Shown piece by piece: positions 12,340-26,205 of a DNA stretch of 64,000 nt. The stretch comes from Pseudisothecium myosuroides (taxonomy: Eukaryota > Streptophyta > Bryopsida > Hypnales > Lembophyllaceae), in assembly GCA_951799445.1 (NCBI GenBank), contig OX637293.1, positions 26,970,001 through 27,034,000 of the forward strand. Reading direction: 5' to 3'. The notes under the pieces were generated by a model. It made no database searches. It worked only from the letters and a program-made list of their open reading frames with translations, and was not told the origin of the DNA. Position numbers and translations under genes: made by a program. Each line of letters starts with the position of its first letter. Positions within the stretch are counted from its first letter, which is position 1.

Positions 12340-15126
12340 ATTTTTCCAAAAATGAAGATGCAATAAGTTTGTAATTTGAAGTTGGATTTTTTAATGTTTT
12401 TCAAATAGTCTCCATGTTTTTCCAAGATTTTTTTGTTGTATTGTTTTAAAAGAGGGGCTATTGTTGAAGGACAACTAATATATATCTGGCTTGTAGAATT
12501 CAATCAATCAAAAAAAATTCAAACTGCAAAAAATCTAATGAAGATTATTTCTAAAGCAACTTGGCTAAAATTTAAAAATAAATTATTTTTAACATAGAAT
12601 ACCTTGGTAGTAACAAGTTTGGTTATAAATAATAAAGATAGCTGTTACATTTGACTTTACTTAGGATTAGGTTTTGGTTGCATCTAAAGATCTGCAATCA
12701 AATTTAGAAATTCAAACGGTGCCTTGACTTTCTGGATCTTAGATTCTACGGTAGAGTTCAAAGCTTAAGGATATTGTGGAAGGTCAACTTTTTTCAAGGC
12801 TCATAGAGGAAATTGCAAAAAGTTGTTAATTTCTATTGAAGGTCTCTATATTTTGTTTCTATAGCGTTCTTTTTATGATTAAAGTTTGGTTGATTTTTGT
12901 TTTGCAAAAATTTGTTAAAAGCTCTTACATAAGTCTATTGCTAGAACACATAATCTTATGTTGTCTAGAGCAGTATGACTTTGACTAGTAGAAATTTGGT
13001 CTTTTGCAACCAATCACAAATATATCTCATTGTTCAAAAACAAGTTGTTTTGGATGCCATTAAAAGAAAACTCCTTTTACAAAAAGAACGAGTTAATATG
13101 AACAAGTTATTCTGAACAAGGATATTTATAAAAGATTAAATTTCTATTTGTATTTGAATTGAGTGAAGTTATACACTTTAGAAGACAAAACGCATCTCTT
13201 AAATACATTCTATTTGTTAAGTGTGTGGAAAATGAGTACTTCAAAAATCTTAGGATTTGGTTGGAAATAAAAAAATGTTGTGGAATAGCCATTTTAATTC
13301 CATAACATAGAAGAGAGCTTACATATAAAGAAGAAGGATAAGGCTATTTTTCCAGTCAAGCATTGAGTATATCTCATTCTAGAGTTGATCTTTAGGGACC
13401 TCCTTACTTGCAAGTGACAATGAATAGATATTGTGGATGTACACACCATTGATCTAGAGTTTACTATAGAAGAAAGGGTTGCTACATATAGAGGTGTTAT
13501 AAGTGAAAACATGCCTCCAAATGGGTCTTCAAGGGTGAGCAAAAAAGAAAACAAAGAAATTCAAGGTCAAGAAGTTCACACGTCCACGACTTTTTCTATT
13601 GACATTATGACAAAATTCAATGACAATGTGTGAAGTTCAAATGTGAACTAGCATTGTTGGACTTAAGAAACCATTTGTAGAGTTTTAAATCTTTTGACCT
13701 TCATGGAGTGGTGGTAATTCAACTATTCTATAGAGAATGCATAAAAACAATCAAGGATATTGGAGGGAATCACAATAAATTTCCTATCCATAATGTAATT
13801 TTTTTGCAAATTTCAAGCAAAAACACCTTCAACTTAACATTCACATCAAATCTTGGTGTCGTAAAAAGGATTTTTGTTGGAAAGACCATTTTCAATTAGT
13901 GGTCTCAAATAACAAGGCCATCAAGTTGTCTCTTACAAACTACAAGTGAGTTCTAGAGGAGAATTCTAGTGTATCATAGTGTTAATGTCATAGTTTTAAG
14001 GGATGTTGCACCTTTTGCAGTTAGGTGAAAATGAGCTAATAAGAGTTTTGAGTGACTTTCTAATTATATTTAATTAATTTATAATTACAATTTAATTACA
14101 ATTTAATTACAATTAAGAGGTCAGCTTCCTTATCTAATTAGCTTCCTTGGATATGCAATAGTGGTGTATTGTGCACATTACAAGCATCTAACAGCACAAT
14201 TCCCGCTTAACATACTGAAAATTGCATGCCTCTCCCTTGTTGTGGGCGCCTTATCCTCACCCTTAGGATAAAATGTACACAACCGGGTTCTAGTTGTTTT
14301 TATTGTAGATGTCGCTCTAGTGTATGTGTAACGTACATCCCAATTACACCTTCCAAGAAATGGATTTTTTTGTTTTTGCCTACTCCTAGTTTTCTTAATT
14401 GCAAATGTTAACCAAATCAAATAGAAATTAGTAATTTGGGCCAGTTTTGGCTACGACAACCAAAATTTAGAACCGATAGGGGTTAGGCAAGCAAAAGGTT
14501 TAAGTATCCTAGGTAGTAGGTCTTTTTATGAACTTTTTGAATTGATAAAGTTTTCTAAAATTGAACTTTTTTCCTAAAATTTATCCACAAATGAAGTTTA
14601 ACTCCTAAATTAAACTATAAAACTTCATCTGTCACTTTCTCTATTTCTAATTATCAAAATTAACTTTGGATTTTTGGATTAAATTCTATTCTAATTCTAC
14701 TTTTAAATTTCTGAATTTGACTTGGTTTGGTAAAATCCTAATTGACTTTCATCCAAATTTGGTCCAATTCATCTCAAAACCTAATCCTATTCTATCTTCT
14801 TTGATACTAATCTATTTTTTAATGGTAAAATAGTTTTAGATATCCTAAAAGATTTTATTCCTAAATTGTTCCTAAATTGTTTACAAAAGATTTTTTCTAT
14901 TTTCCTATTGTTTTCTTATTTTTTAACTTCTGTCACTATTTGCTAATTTTAAACTAAAAGTAATTTTGAGGTAAAATCCTTAAAATCATCTTCTTAGAAA
15001 GGTTAAAGACTTAGACTTTTCAACTTTCTTAAAGAAAGTTACCTATGGATGAAATTTGACCGTTAGGCAATACATCAAATTTCATCCCTTATTTCTATTG
15101 ACTCAATTTATCTCAAAATCTACTTC
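12340..15126. other. AT-rich intergenic DNA, no gene supported
   Basis: Short ORFs only. A run of ACAATTTAATT short tandem repeats lies at about 14,085-14,115. Near 14,350 the minus strand carries a CCATTTCTTGGAAGG motif, a distant relative of the repeat tail seen at 17,135, 27,112, 27,950 and 57,680. Confidence 0.35.
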
Positions 15127-15364
15127 CACTATAAGAAACCCGCATTTTAGGTGATGTTAGCATAATTTTAGGAGACAAATTTTACTGGATGTCTAGGAAA
15201 ACAACTTGTGTTTTTCTGTCAATAATAACGTCCAATATAAGATCTAAATGTTACATTGGACGTTATTATTGACATAAAAACTCAAGTTGTTTTCTTGGAC
15301 ATATACTAAAATCCGTTTCCTAAAATTATGCTAACGTCACTTAAAACGCGGGTTTCTTATAGTG
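15127..15364. mobile_element. CACTA (En/Spm) MITE with TTC target duplication
   Basis: The ends are CACTATAAGAAACCCGC and its inverse GCGGGTTTCTTATAGTG. Almost the whole 238 bp folds back on itself. The flanking 3-bp duplication TTC (15,124-15,126 and 15,365-15,367) is exactly what CACTA transposons make. No coding capacity. Confidence 0.9.
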
Positions 15365-15367
15365 TTC

Positions 15368-18300
15368 TATTCTTACTTTTAACTTCTAATTCTATCCAAA
15401 ACTCTAAAATCCTTTTTTTAGATTCTTTTCAAGTTAATTCTTAACTTTTATCCTATTCTAAATCTACTTTTCATCCAAGTGTAATTAAAACTTCATCCAC
15501 GAATTACTTCTAATCTAAAGGGCAAATTAACTTCTATTTAAACCTAAAAGTCTTAACTTTAATCTAATTTCTTAAATTCTTTCTTAGTTACCTTTAGATT
15601 TCTTTGGATGAAATTACTAAATTCTCATCTAATTTTACTATTAAAGTTCAATTACTTATACCTTTCTTATTTTTTGGTTAATTTTAAGTGTGAGATGTTT
15701 TTGGAATCCTCTAAAAATTACCTACTATATTCTAGATTCTAAATTAACTTCTAAGACTTTGACCTAGAGGTTAACTTCTATTTTACTAATTTAAACTCTA
15801 AATTAATTCAAAAAAAAAAAAAAAATGGTAAAACTAACATACCTTGGTATCGACGGCCAACATTCCTGTCATTGCAAATAACCAGCATGATGGTCTCGTA
15901 GAAACCATCATGTATACAGTTCGCTCACCCTATTTAGTAAAAAATTGAGATTTTAGAATATTTAAAAATCTTCCTCTCTAATTTCTCCTAAGCTAAATTC
16001 CTACATAGTTTTGTTGGTTTTAAGTATTTAAGTCAATTTCTTTGGATTTCAGGAATTAAATTAAGTACTAGATGTTTTCTAATTGGTTTTAAAATAAATT
16101 CCTAACTTAAAATGAACTTCAAGGCCTTATTTCCTCTTGCCTTGTTAAATTCTTTAATTTCTTTAATTGATTTTAAATACTAGGATTTTTGTTAAATTAT
16201 CAAATTCTAACAAATAGTCTAATGAATGGTTAGTTTATTCTTTGTTCATTAGTTTAATAATTTTATTCTATTATTCATTTGTTTGGGTTTGTTTTTTCCT
16301 ATTTGGCTTCTTAGGCCTCATAAAACAAAACCTAAACAAATATTCCACCAACTAATTCCAATTAGACTCGCAATTATTGACAACAACCAAATTTGTAAAT
16401 AATAAAAGGAATAAAAATCTGAAATAATTCTCTAATGAATAGTAATTGAATAGGAAAAGGATTTAAAAACCAAAACAATAATTTTAACGTGAATAGTGAG
16501 ATTCTCACTAAATAGTTTTTTAATCACCTCCATTCCTTTGTGGAGTATCCAACCTTCTTCTTATTCTTCTTTCGCCTTCAATTCTCTCTCATTCTTTGGT
16601 TGTTAGTTTCAAATTTGTGTATATTATCTTCTATTCTCCCTCCCTCCTTTAATTTTGTTGTGTGTGTTGGTAAAAAAATTGCTTATAGTTATAAATAATC
16701 GTTCCAACTGCTTGTATAAGTTTAGAAGTCCAACTTTTAAACTTAAAAATTTAGAATTTGAGACGAAAATAGAGAATTCATTTCAATTTAGAAGTAAGGA
16801 ACTTCAGTTGGACGGCCTAGAACTCCAATACTTAGTCTAGCAAGTCGGACCCCTTTGTGGACCCTCAGACCCTAACTCCTTTGCATTCATGCCCCCTTGA
16901 GCTACCACGTGTCCTAATGTAATTGGTTAAGAGGTCGATTGTTTCCGAAGGTTTTTGCTCTTGGTTTCCACCCGTTCCTGATGACAACCCATACTCGACC
17001 TCGTTCCCAATGACCTCTAATATTGTGAGCGCATATTTACCTACCCTTTATAAATAATCAAGTACAACTAGACTCTAGTGTTTGGGATTTGAATTTATCC
17101 TATGGGGTGCCTAACCACGGTTCATTGTGCCTTCCAAACAATGGATCTTTTTGCTAATTTTTCTATGTGTTCTGGAATTATAAAAAAATCCTAAGATTAA
17201 AAGAAAATTACTCGCATTGGCTAAGTAACAAGGCTAGACTAAGCTATGGTGATTCTAAGTGGAGAATTCTACAATCCTAATTTATCAATTCTAAGTGGAA
17301 GAATACTTCATGTCATTTCTAAAAATATAAATTTCACCTAATTTGGACATTCCTAGAGAAAGTTATGGATGGATGAAGTTTTGACCCAAAAGGGGTGCTC
17401 TAACTTCATCCACTCTTTCCTATAGACTCTAAATTCCATTTTGACTTGGAATTTGGGCTATGGGTCTGACTTCCTATGATTAATCTAAATGCAAAAAATT
17501 TGACTCGGATGGATGAAATCTCCTGGGGTTCATCCATTAGTTGTCCCAAATTTCATCCCTTTCTAACTTCTATATTGTTATGTCTTTTCTTGAGTTCGTT
17601 TTTATTTTGGATTATTCTAAGCTTGTTCCATAAAGTTCTAAATCTAGATTTAATCTAGGCCTAATTCTAAAAGCCCCTAATCCACCTTCTAGTTCTACTT
17701 AAGGGGCCAAATTACCTTCAAAAGATTATTATTTTAGAAATACAAGACTTGTTCCTTGTAGGCCTTAATTTTACCTTTCTAAGTTGACTAATTACTCTAG
17801 GTATGGACTTTCTTAGCAAAAGTTATGCCTGGATGAAGTTTGACCGCTTTTCAATCCTTCAAACTTCATCCACAACTTTCTCCTAATTCACAATTTGAAA
17901 TTGACTTTTAACTTTGCTTCTACTTTCTATATTTCTATTGCTTTCTAATTTGTTCCTCTTGGATGAAATGGGCTAAGTTTTATCTAACATGAACCAAACT
18001 TCATCTACCTATATCTTCCTCGTTTTGACTCCGATTTCTATGTATTTTATGTTTTTGGAGACCTCTAGACTTCTACTCTAAGATTTTACATTCAAACTTG
18101 ACTTGAATTTTCTTCCTAAAGTTCTAACTTGTCTCTAGGCCTCGGCCCTAACTACCACTTGCTAATCATAGAAGTTTTAATGGAAGGAGAGTGTTTAGCA
18201 TCCTGCCTCGTATTGAAGATCGTGTATGAGGTTGCCGAGGTTCCCTTCTAGCTCTGCATTGGCTGCCATCTTGCCCTTTGGGAGTTTGCCAATTTACTTA

Positions 18301-19479
18301 TAGAAAGTCAATCAATTACAACTCTAAGTTTAGCTATTTTCTCCCTTCTTTTGTTTCCTCCTCTTCTTTTTTCCTTCTACACTATTCCCTTATGCCATAT
18401 TAATGGCCTACCAACCACCCTTACAACTTCTAAAACAATTAAGTTGCACAATTTTTTTCTCTTACTTCTTGACCACCCAATGGTCCACATAGTCTCTTGA
18501 GATCGTTCCTAATCTTCTCCCTACTTTTCTTCCTCCTACTAAAACCTCATACTGTATCAACCTCCTCACTCCTCTTCCCTCTTATCCTTCACTTGAATGT
18601 TGAAAGCTTGTGTTTTGATGCTTGAAGTTTTATTTTTAAAGAACATTGTTGGTGCGGAGGAGTATAGGTGAGAGGGTTCCTATGTCCAAGTTGAGTTGTT
18701 TTTTCTTTTTCTAGTTCTATGTTGTCTCCTAACTAATTCCATCTTGCTTTTGTTTTACTAAACTAGCTCTATATAATTGGCACCCTCCTCCTTTACTTTA
18801 AATTTTCTAAAACTTTGTCCTAATTGGGAACAAGTCAGGGCCAAGCTGTTTGGGGCGAGCTACTGGGCCAAGCTGTTGGGGCCGGCCGCCAGGCAAGCTG
18901 CCGAGTCTTGATATTAGAGTCTTGCTGCTGGGCCTTAGCTAAATTTTCTCTTTCTTCCACCTCTAAGCTCCCATTTCTAGGAGTTCTAAGCAAAACACAA
19001 CAGCAAGGAAGTATTTGGGCAAGACTAATTTAGAGATTAATCCACCAATCTAACCAAACTTGGTCTCCTTGCTAATTGAATATTTATAAACTAAAAAACA
19101 ATCCACTAGCGGGGATATTTGAAAACTAAGTATAGGACTTAGCTTCCGCTAGAGAAGGCCACGGGGTATTTCTTATAAAAAATATCAAACACTTCTAACC
19201 ATCAAAGCTTTGCCGTCTAAGGACTTAAGGCAAGAATGTAAATACACCTCTAACCAATTAAAGCCAAGGCTTCGCTGCTTCGGGGACTTGTAAAAAATGC
19301 CAAACACTTCTGAGGCCACCAAAGCTAAAGCTTCGCCGTATTAGTGATAAGAGGGGCAATTGCACAAGGGTGGTTTTTGTTAGTCAAATTGCTAATTAGT
19401 ACCCGCTCAGCCCTCAACTAAAATCTTCCAATCGCTACAAGTGTTGAGAGAACACGTTAATGCAACCTCACAGTTAACT
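15368..19479. repeat. AT-rich degenerate repeat region
   Basis: Long CT-rich, AT-rich DNA with recurring GATGAAGTTTGACC and TCTAACTT motifs and no usable ORF. On the minus strand at about 15,835-15,925 an exon-like island ends in a good splice donor. It is related to the plus-strand island at 26,221-26,297: both spell IMLVICND in one frame. A repeat tail with CTTCCAAACAATGGATC occurs near 17,131. From about 19,150 CAAAGCTTTGCCGTC-type motifs begin. Confidence 0.4.
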
Positions 19480-20790
19480 CCATTCAAAGACTCGTTCTAA
19501 AGGCCCCCTAAAGCGGCATTGCCAAGTACGGGAGGGGGTGATTTTAGGATTAGTACACGGACTCAAAACTATTTACAAAAAACATATAAGTGCTACAATA
19601 ATCAATTTCAAAAGCACAAGAATGCACTCAACACTTGGGAGGACCCCTATGGCCCCTCAAGAGCTTGCAAAACACAAACTATGGAGCCAAAATGTCCAAA
19701 AAACATAGTTAAGATTTTGGCTAAAACACCAAAATATCCAATACAACGTGGATCCAACGGACCTCAAAACAAGAATGGAGGGTGGTTTGAAAGAGAAATG
19801 GGCGCCCTTTTATACTCTTCCAAGGCATTCACCTCCTCTTATTTAATCTAGGTAATCCTATCACATTAATTTTCATCCTTATCTTTTAGGATTTTTACTT
19901 ATTTTGAGATTTATGCTGGTCTAAAACTTTAACTATTGGAGAGCAACTCCAAATACAAAATAGATTGCGCCATTGGCTTCAGAAAGCCATTTTAATTGTG
20001 AAAGATCCCCTTCCATCTTGTTTACTTTGCCAAAAACTCACTTAAAACTAGTGCCAACTGGGATCAGTAAAAAGTTAAAGATCTACATTCTAAAGGTTAC
20101 CTTTTCTGACAAAGGGGACTAGCTACGTTGTCTAGAAGGCTCTAGGAAGTAAAAAAAAAGACTCCTTGTTAACTTTGCTCCGACTTCATGTGCTCCTGGG
20201 ACGTGGGTCAATTCCTGTTAAATTCCGCCATGTTGATCATTTGGAGGAATGTCGGTGATTCAAGCACTTTCCGCTATTGGAACACCTTGAAACTTGTTGG
20301 AGGCGCATTATTAGCATAAAAAACTAATCTAATTTTTAGTGAGATTTTACTGCCACATAGGTAATTACCATGAATTTTCTGTTGTGATTTTAGGCGGTTG
20401 ACCGTCTAGAACGGGCATCAAAAAAATTTCAAAACGTTTTGGAAAATCCTTCATGGAGATTCTCAAGAGGTGTGCAAGTTCATGCCTTTGTCTTGCACAA
20501 TGTAATAAGGAAGACAAAATCCATCACCTTTGATTTACCGACAGTCAAGAAATCTTCCGTATACGGGGAAATCTTGGCAAATAGATTTTGCTTTTGACTT
20601 TCTAGAATGCTTACGACTCTAGATCACCATCTGGTGGCCATAGATTCCTCTGCTGGCCCAACTTCAGAAAATGACCCTTGCATGCTAATAATTGGGGTTT
20701 TTATTATTTCATCAATAGGATGGAAAAACTGGAATCTATCTGTGAAAATCTATCTAAAGATCTCTCTGGATCCCTCTTAGACCAATTTAG
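19480..20790 (-). repeat. LTR-like repeat R1, diverged minus-orientation copy
   Basis: Homologous in the same orientation to 31,070-32,597. Shared blocks are AAGCGGCATTGCCAAG, the reverse TATA segment near 19,807 and TAATTTTTAGTGAGATTTTA. It is strongly diverged and carries no ORF of note. Confidence 0.55.
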
Positions 20791-20800
20791 CCAGGCATGG

Positions 20801-22070
20801 TGTGAACTTCCAATTTGTCACTTGGGACTTGTAGATTTATTTTTTTGAAATTTGAAATTTAAAGTTGATAAAAGTATACAAAAAGTCATAAAAAGAGTGA
20901 AGAACTAGAATAGGGTTGTGTCATATCCATTATAGTATTTGGTCTAGATTTATATTTATATTTAGAATCCCCCAAACTTTGCCTAAAAATAGAATGAAAA
21001 TAACGAGATGGCTAGATTTGGAGGATTTGAGTCACATAGCTCCAAAAGGGCTAAATCCCACCATGAATGTGGCAATTCATGGCTAGGTCGATCTAAGGGA
21101 TCCACAGTGAGGCCACTAGGTCGGATCCTAGAGTTACATTAAGAATTTCTCATTAAACCGATGAATTTTCAAAAATCCTGACTGTTAGCATGCAAGAGCC
21201 ACTAACGCAAGATAGGGCTCGTGGAGGAATCTACAGCCCAAAGGTGGTGTTCTAAAATAAATCCCATGTCAGGAGTCCAACGATAAAATCGATTCGCCAA
21301 GGTTCCTTCATCTGCAGAAGATTCCCGCACTATCACAAATTCAAGGAGATGGCCAGTTTTAATCTCCACTAACCAATCGTGCCAAGTACGGAAATGTCTA
21401 CACGTCTTTCATATGACTCCCTGAGAGGTCCCCTAAAAATCCCGACGTCTTCCGACTTACAGAAGAACCTTTTCCCGAGTGGTCAACCGTTCTAACCTCC
21501 AACGAGAATTTCATGGAAATTACCCAAGTTACAATAAAATCTCACTAAAAAATAACATAGCTTTCTTATGTTAATAATGCGCTCCGTGAAGTTTCACGAC
21601 ATTCCGATAGCAGCATGCACACGAACTGGTGAGATTCCTCAAAAATTAACCATGTGGCGGGATCCCTGCGAAGTTGACCGGTATTCCGGGACCATATAGT
21701 AGCGAAACGAAGTCAACCAAGAGTCCTTTACAACTCTCTCGCATCTAACGGAGACCCTAGGCTAGTTACATTTCTCAAAATAGGAGACCCCCAAGATTTA
21801 GGATTTTACCACGACTTGATTTTTAAACTAAATTAGTCTACGATGGATTTTTGATCTCAGTACAGGGGTAGGGGGAGGCTAGGACTATACACGGCGATCT
21901 AAAGCCAACGGCGCAATCTGTTTGGCGATTGGAGTTAATCTCCAAAAGTTAAGATGTTGGTTCAACATAGATGGTAGAAGTAGTTTTTTAGGGATTGGGA
22001 TGAAAATCTTTGAGGATGAGGATGAAAATCCAAGTTGATAAGGTTATCTTAAAAATTTAGAGAGGGGTGG
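20801..22070 (+). repeat. LTR-like repeat R1, plus-orientation copy
   Basis: Begins TGTGAACTTCCAATTTGTCA, the inverse of the end of the 31,070-32,597 copy, and follows it in inverted orientation for about 1.27 kb. It breaks off before the TATA segment, where the next LTR-like copy starts. TG-initiated repeats with an internal TATA box suggest LTR retrotransposon ends; no pol gene was found nearby. Confidence 0.6.
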
Positions 22071-23870
22071 TGTGAGCCCTCAAATTAGCACTTAAAGCTT
22101 TGGGTTTATTTTTCGCGATTAGTTGTTAGTTTTTAGTGTCAATTCATGCAAAATAGCATGAATTAGTAGTTGAGAGGAGTTTGGTAGAAGTCCCTACCAG
22201 ATTAGTGCAAAATTGTCCTAAAATCATGGAAAGCACAAAATATTTTGTTTTTTTATATTTAGGTCTTAGATAGTGTTTTAGAGTCCATATTTACGTTTTA
22301 GAGAGATGTGAGGATGTGAGAATTACCCAGTTCTAGTGTTCTGTCCATATAAAACTCGACATGTGAGCATATGTGACAGCCTAGTTGAATCATAAGAGTC
22401 TATGTTCAGGTTTGGATGTATCTAGATCCAATTCATGTGGAATTTGGGCTAGTTATGTGAAGACCTATAAATATTGAAGAATACGAATCAGAATGCAAAG
22501 TAGAAGAAGGGCGAGGTGATTGGAGCTTACAGAAAGGTGCTTTTAGGGTAAAAGCATGCCAAGAGGTTAACAACGGAGCTAATCATCCACGACAAACCCC
22601 GGTACTAGATTAATTTTCCCCTCAGGCGGAAATTATTAAGGAACTGCTAAATTTAGCATCCTTATTGGAGGTTTGGTTTTGCCCTTGGCTTTTGGACACT
22701 TTCTAGAAGATTGCCCAAAAGAAGGATTTTACAAAACTCCACGATGACTCCATGGGAAGTCAACCGCCTTTGAAACTGATAGTAATTTCATAGAAATTAC
22801 CCAAAGTGCGGTAATATCTCACTAAAAATTAGATTAGAGTTTTATATACAAAATAAGCGACCAGTTAAGTTTGAAGACTTTCCGATAGTCAGAAGTACCA
22901 AAATTCGCAATGACATTGAATTTAACAAGAATTCACAACATGGCGGCGGGTTGACCGGCGAACCAGGAGCTGGCAGTGTCCGAATGTTGCAAACAAAGAA
23001 TGTTTTCTTACTCTCACAAACCTTCCAAATAACCCTAGCCAATCAGTTTTCTCGGGAAATTCAAATTCCATTAGTTGGGATTTTGACTTTTCTTTGAAGT
23101 TATTGTTATGGATTTTTACGAGTATTTATAGCTTGAAAGTGGGGGGTAGGGGTTCCGAAAGAGTAATTGAGGTCTTCTGAACGCGATGGCTTAATCGGTT
23201 TTTAATTTGGAGTTGTTCTCAAGAAGATAGGAAGAATTCAGCTGTAACGTTGACATTTTTAGAGTAATTAGCGGTAATTCAAGATTATTTCACAAAATAT
23301 CTTGGTGAAAGTCAAAGATTGGATTTGGTTAAGATTTCAAATCTTTCTTTTAAAAGCCAATTTAGATTAAATTAAGAATATTTGAAAATATCCTAGGGTT
23401 GTTTGCAAAATATCTCAAGGTCAAAATAGTTAATTTTCTAAATATCTTTGGAAAAATCTTAGATTTTATTTTGGACAAGGTTTTCTTTCTAATTAAGGCT
23501 TATTCTAGAAAATTCTAAAGATTAAATAAAGATTATTTATGAAATATCTTAGGGTAGTTTAGAATTTAGCTTAGGGTAGTTTTTGAGTAAGAGGACCAAA
23601 TATCTCATGGTAAACTAAGTGGTGGGGCCTTCTAGCAAGTATATAAGGCCTCCCCGCGAAGTTTCTCATACCCCATTATTTCATTATCTGCCTACCGACA
23701 CTCTGTCGGAGTACACACTCTCTTTTCTTGTTCAATTTGCTTACCGGCTTTGTCGGAAGCAACTAGTTAGGCCAAATTTTGGTCATCTTTGCTCATTTTG
23801 CTTGTTTTTCTTTATTTTAGTGGAGGATCTGGTTAAAGGACTCGGGGTTCCCTTTTAAACCATCAATACC
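22071..23870 (+). repeat. Second LTR-like repeat, related to R1
   Basis: Begins TGTGAGCCCTCAAATTAGCA directly at the break of the previous copy. It shares diverged blocks with R1 (TCTCACTAAAAATTAGATTAGA near 22,820). A TATA box (TATATAAGG, 23,640-23,648) sits about 1.57 kb from the start, the expected place for an LTR promoter. The 3' end is not defined. Confidence 0.45.
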
Positions 23871-26205
23871 ACACTAAAATCACACTTTTGGAAGGTTTCA
23901 TCCCCCACACTTGCATACCTTGTTCACATACTAATTTCATGTTTTTGCAACAGCCATTGAGCTAGAACTCTTAAAGCGGTGAAGCTAGTCTTTACCAAAA
24001 GATTCTAACACTCAACACACCGGCCAAACTTTGTTGTATAATAAAGTTTAGTTTGACTTGATCCCTAATTTCCGATTTAAACACTTTCATGTGTACCTCA
24101 ATTAGGAATTAAAACCATTTGATACCTTGGAAATTATTTTAGTCCTTAATGTTCAGTTTAAACATTTTCATGTGTACCTCCTTTAAGAATTAAACCATTC
24201 CTGCAATCACTTCGAACTATAATTTACGAATTTAGCCTAGGGTTGCTCCCGCACGGCGAAGCTTTGACCTTAAGACAATTTACCTTGAAGGGGGAAAGTT
24301 TGGGAGAAAACCTTGGTCATTGGGCTACTTAAGCCAAAACACTACATCAAGTGGTTCCTTTTCTTCCGCCAGACTTTGCTCACTTTGTTTGTTTTGCTTT
24401 CATTGCCAAATTGTGGATTTAGTTGATAGTCTAGTTTTTGCCTTAGTTTAGTTTATCTTTGTCTTTGTTAGTTTAGATCGCTTTGTTTAAGTTTATCCCA
24501 AAAAATCCAAAAACAATTAGTTAATTTGCTTGGTTTAGTCATTCCCTAAAAAATCATAAAGAACCTTAGTTTAGAACCCTCTGCTTTAAGTTATCAAAAA
24601 AACCCAAAAATCATTTAGAATTGCTTCAATTAGTTAAGTTTTCAACACTCTTAGATTTAGTTAGTTCCCTTTTATTTTTAGTCTCAAGAACCCATAACTG
24701 TTAGTTAGTTAGAGTTCAATTATTTTCCTAATATTTTTAGTTTAGTTTTTTTGTTTAGTTTATCAAGCCAAAACGAGCCAGTATTCAAAAGCCAGAACAA
24801 GCCAGTATTCAAAAGCTAGAACGAGCCAGTACTCAAAGCTAGAACAAGCCAGTTAACAAAAGCTAGAACGAGCCAACTGAACGGAGCAGCCCCGATTACG
24901 AGGCAGGTATCAGAGCAGGCTGGGTACAAGGCCGGGTATCAGAGCGCGGGAACGGGGGTTTACGACCAGGAACAGAAGTTCTCAACGACGGGAACGAAAG
25001 GGGAACGCAACCAGTGATGATGCGCCACGTGGCGCCCCCACGCACTCCGACCCCGGCAGCAGTGGTGGTGACTGGTGAGTCCAGCCCTTTGCGAATTCAA
25101 GTTCAGAGTCCAACCCTTTGCGATTCAAGTCTAGAGTCCAGCCCACGAATTCAAGTCCAGAGTCTAGGCTCCAAATTTCATACCATCAAGCCATCAAAGT
25201 GATCTAGTCACTCAAATTTAATCTTTTAGAACTCACATACCAAAATTTTGAAACAAAATCAAATACTAAAGGTTGGCCGTTGCTCGCCATACCAAATCAT
25301 TTTTTATTCTTGTCCTACAAATTTTGGGATTGACAACTAAAAATTCAACTTTCGAACATTCCAACTCACAACTCTCCAACTCCATAGCCAACTCCAAATG
25401 ACAACAAAACTCGAAGCAAAACATACTTAAAGAAGACAAAGTGGCAGCTTGGGAATGAATTAGATTAAAAAACTAATTTTTCCTAGAGACTCTAACTATT
25501 CACGTGTGCTTGTTGTTTTGTTTTTCACTATTCATTTTGGATTTGGCGTGGTTTTTTATTATTTTTCTATTCATTTTGTTTTGTTTTGTTGTGCTTTTAC
25601 TATTCATTTTAGATTTGTTTTGGTTTTTATTCCGTTACTACTCATCTACTATTCATTCGAGACAAATTGTTTTTTATTTTTATTCTTTCTTTACTATTCA
25701 TCTACTATTCATTTGGAATAGTTTTTAGGTTTTATTCCTTTTACTATTGAAGAATTTGTTTTTTTCTATCAATTAGTATTTTTTGGAAGGAATTAGTTGG
25801 TCTTGTTGACTTGGGTTTTGTTTTATTGGCCTAATAAGCCAAATAGGAAAAGACAAAAAATCAACAAAAACAATAGATTAATCCAAGCAAAATAATAAAC
25901 TAATGAATAACAAATAAAATTGACTATTTATTGGAATATTATTAAATTGAAAGATATTAATCTTTTAAATTAATTCTTAATTAAAACAAATATTCAAGGT
26001 GGTTGGAAATAGGGCCTTGAAGTTTATTTTAATTCAAGAATTATTTTAAAATCAACTAAAAACCATTAGAATTTAACATAAATTCCTAAACTCAAAAGAA
26101 TTACGTTAAAAACTTACACTAACCCTTTTAATTATAGGAAATTAACCAAAAAGGATGTAGGAAAGAGATTTCCACACATTTTGACACTAAACTCTCATCC
26201 AGCAG
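23871..26205. repeat. AT-rich repeat DNA with a 25-bp minisatellite
   Basis: Between 24,764 and 24,877 a 25-bp unit (AGCCAGTATTCAAAAGC...) is repeated four to five times, followed by GC-richer degenerate repeats to about 24,990. A low-complexity ACTATTCATTTT region lies at 25,510-25,740; its ORFs are composition artefacts. A CACGGCGAAGCTTTGACC motif occurs near 24,254. No gene supported. Confidence 0.5.

Noticed and set aside
25504..25728. Hydrophobic Phe/Leu/Tyr-rich ORFs resembling membrane proteins
   Set aside because: Low-complexity ACTATTCATTTT repeats, open in two overlapping frames.
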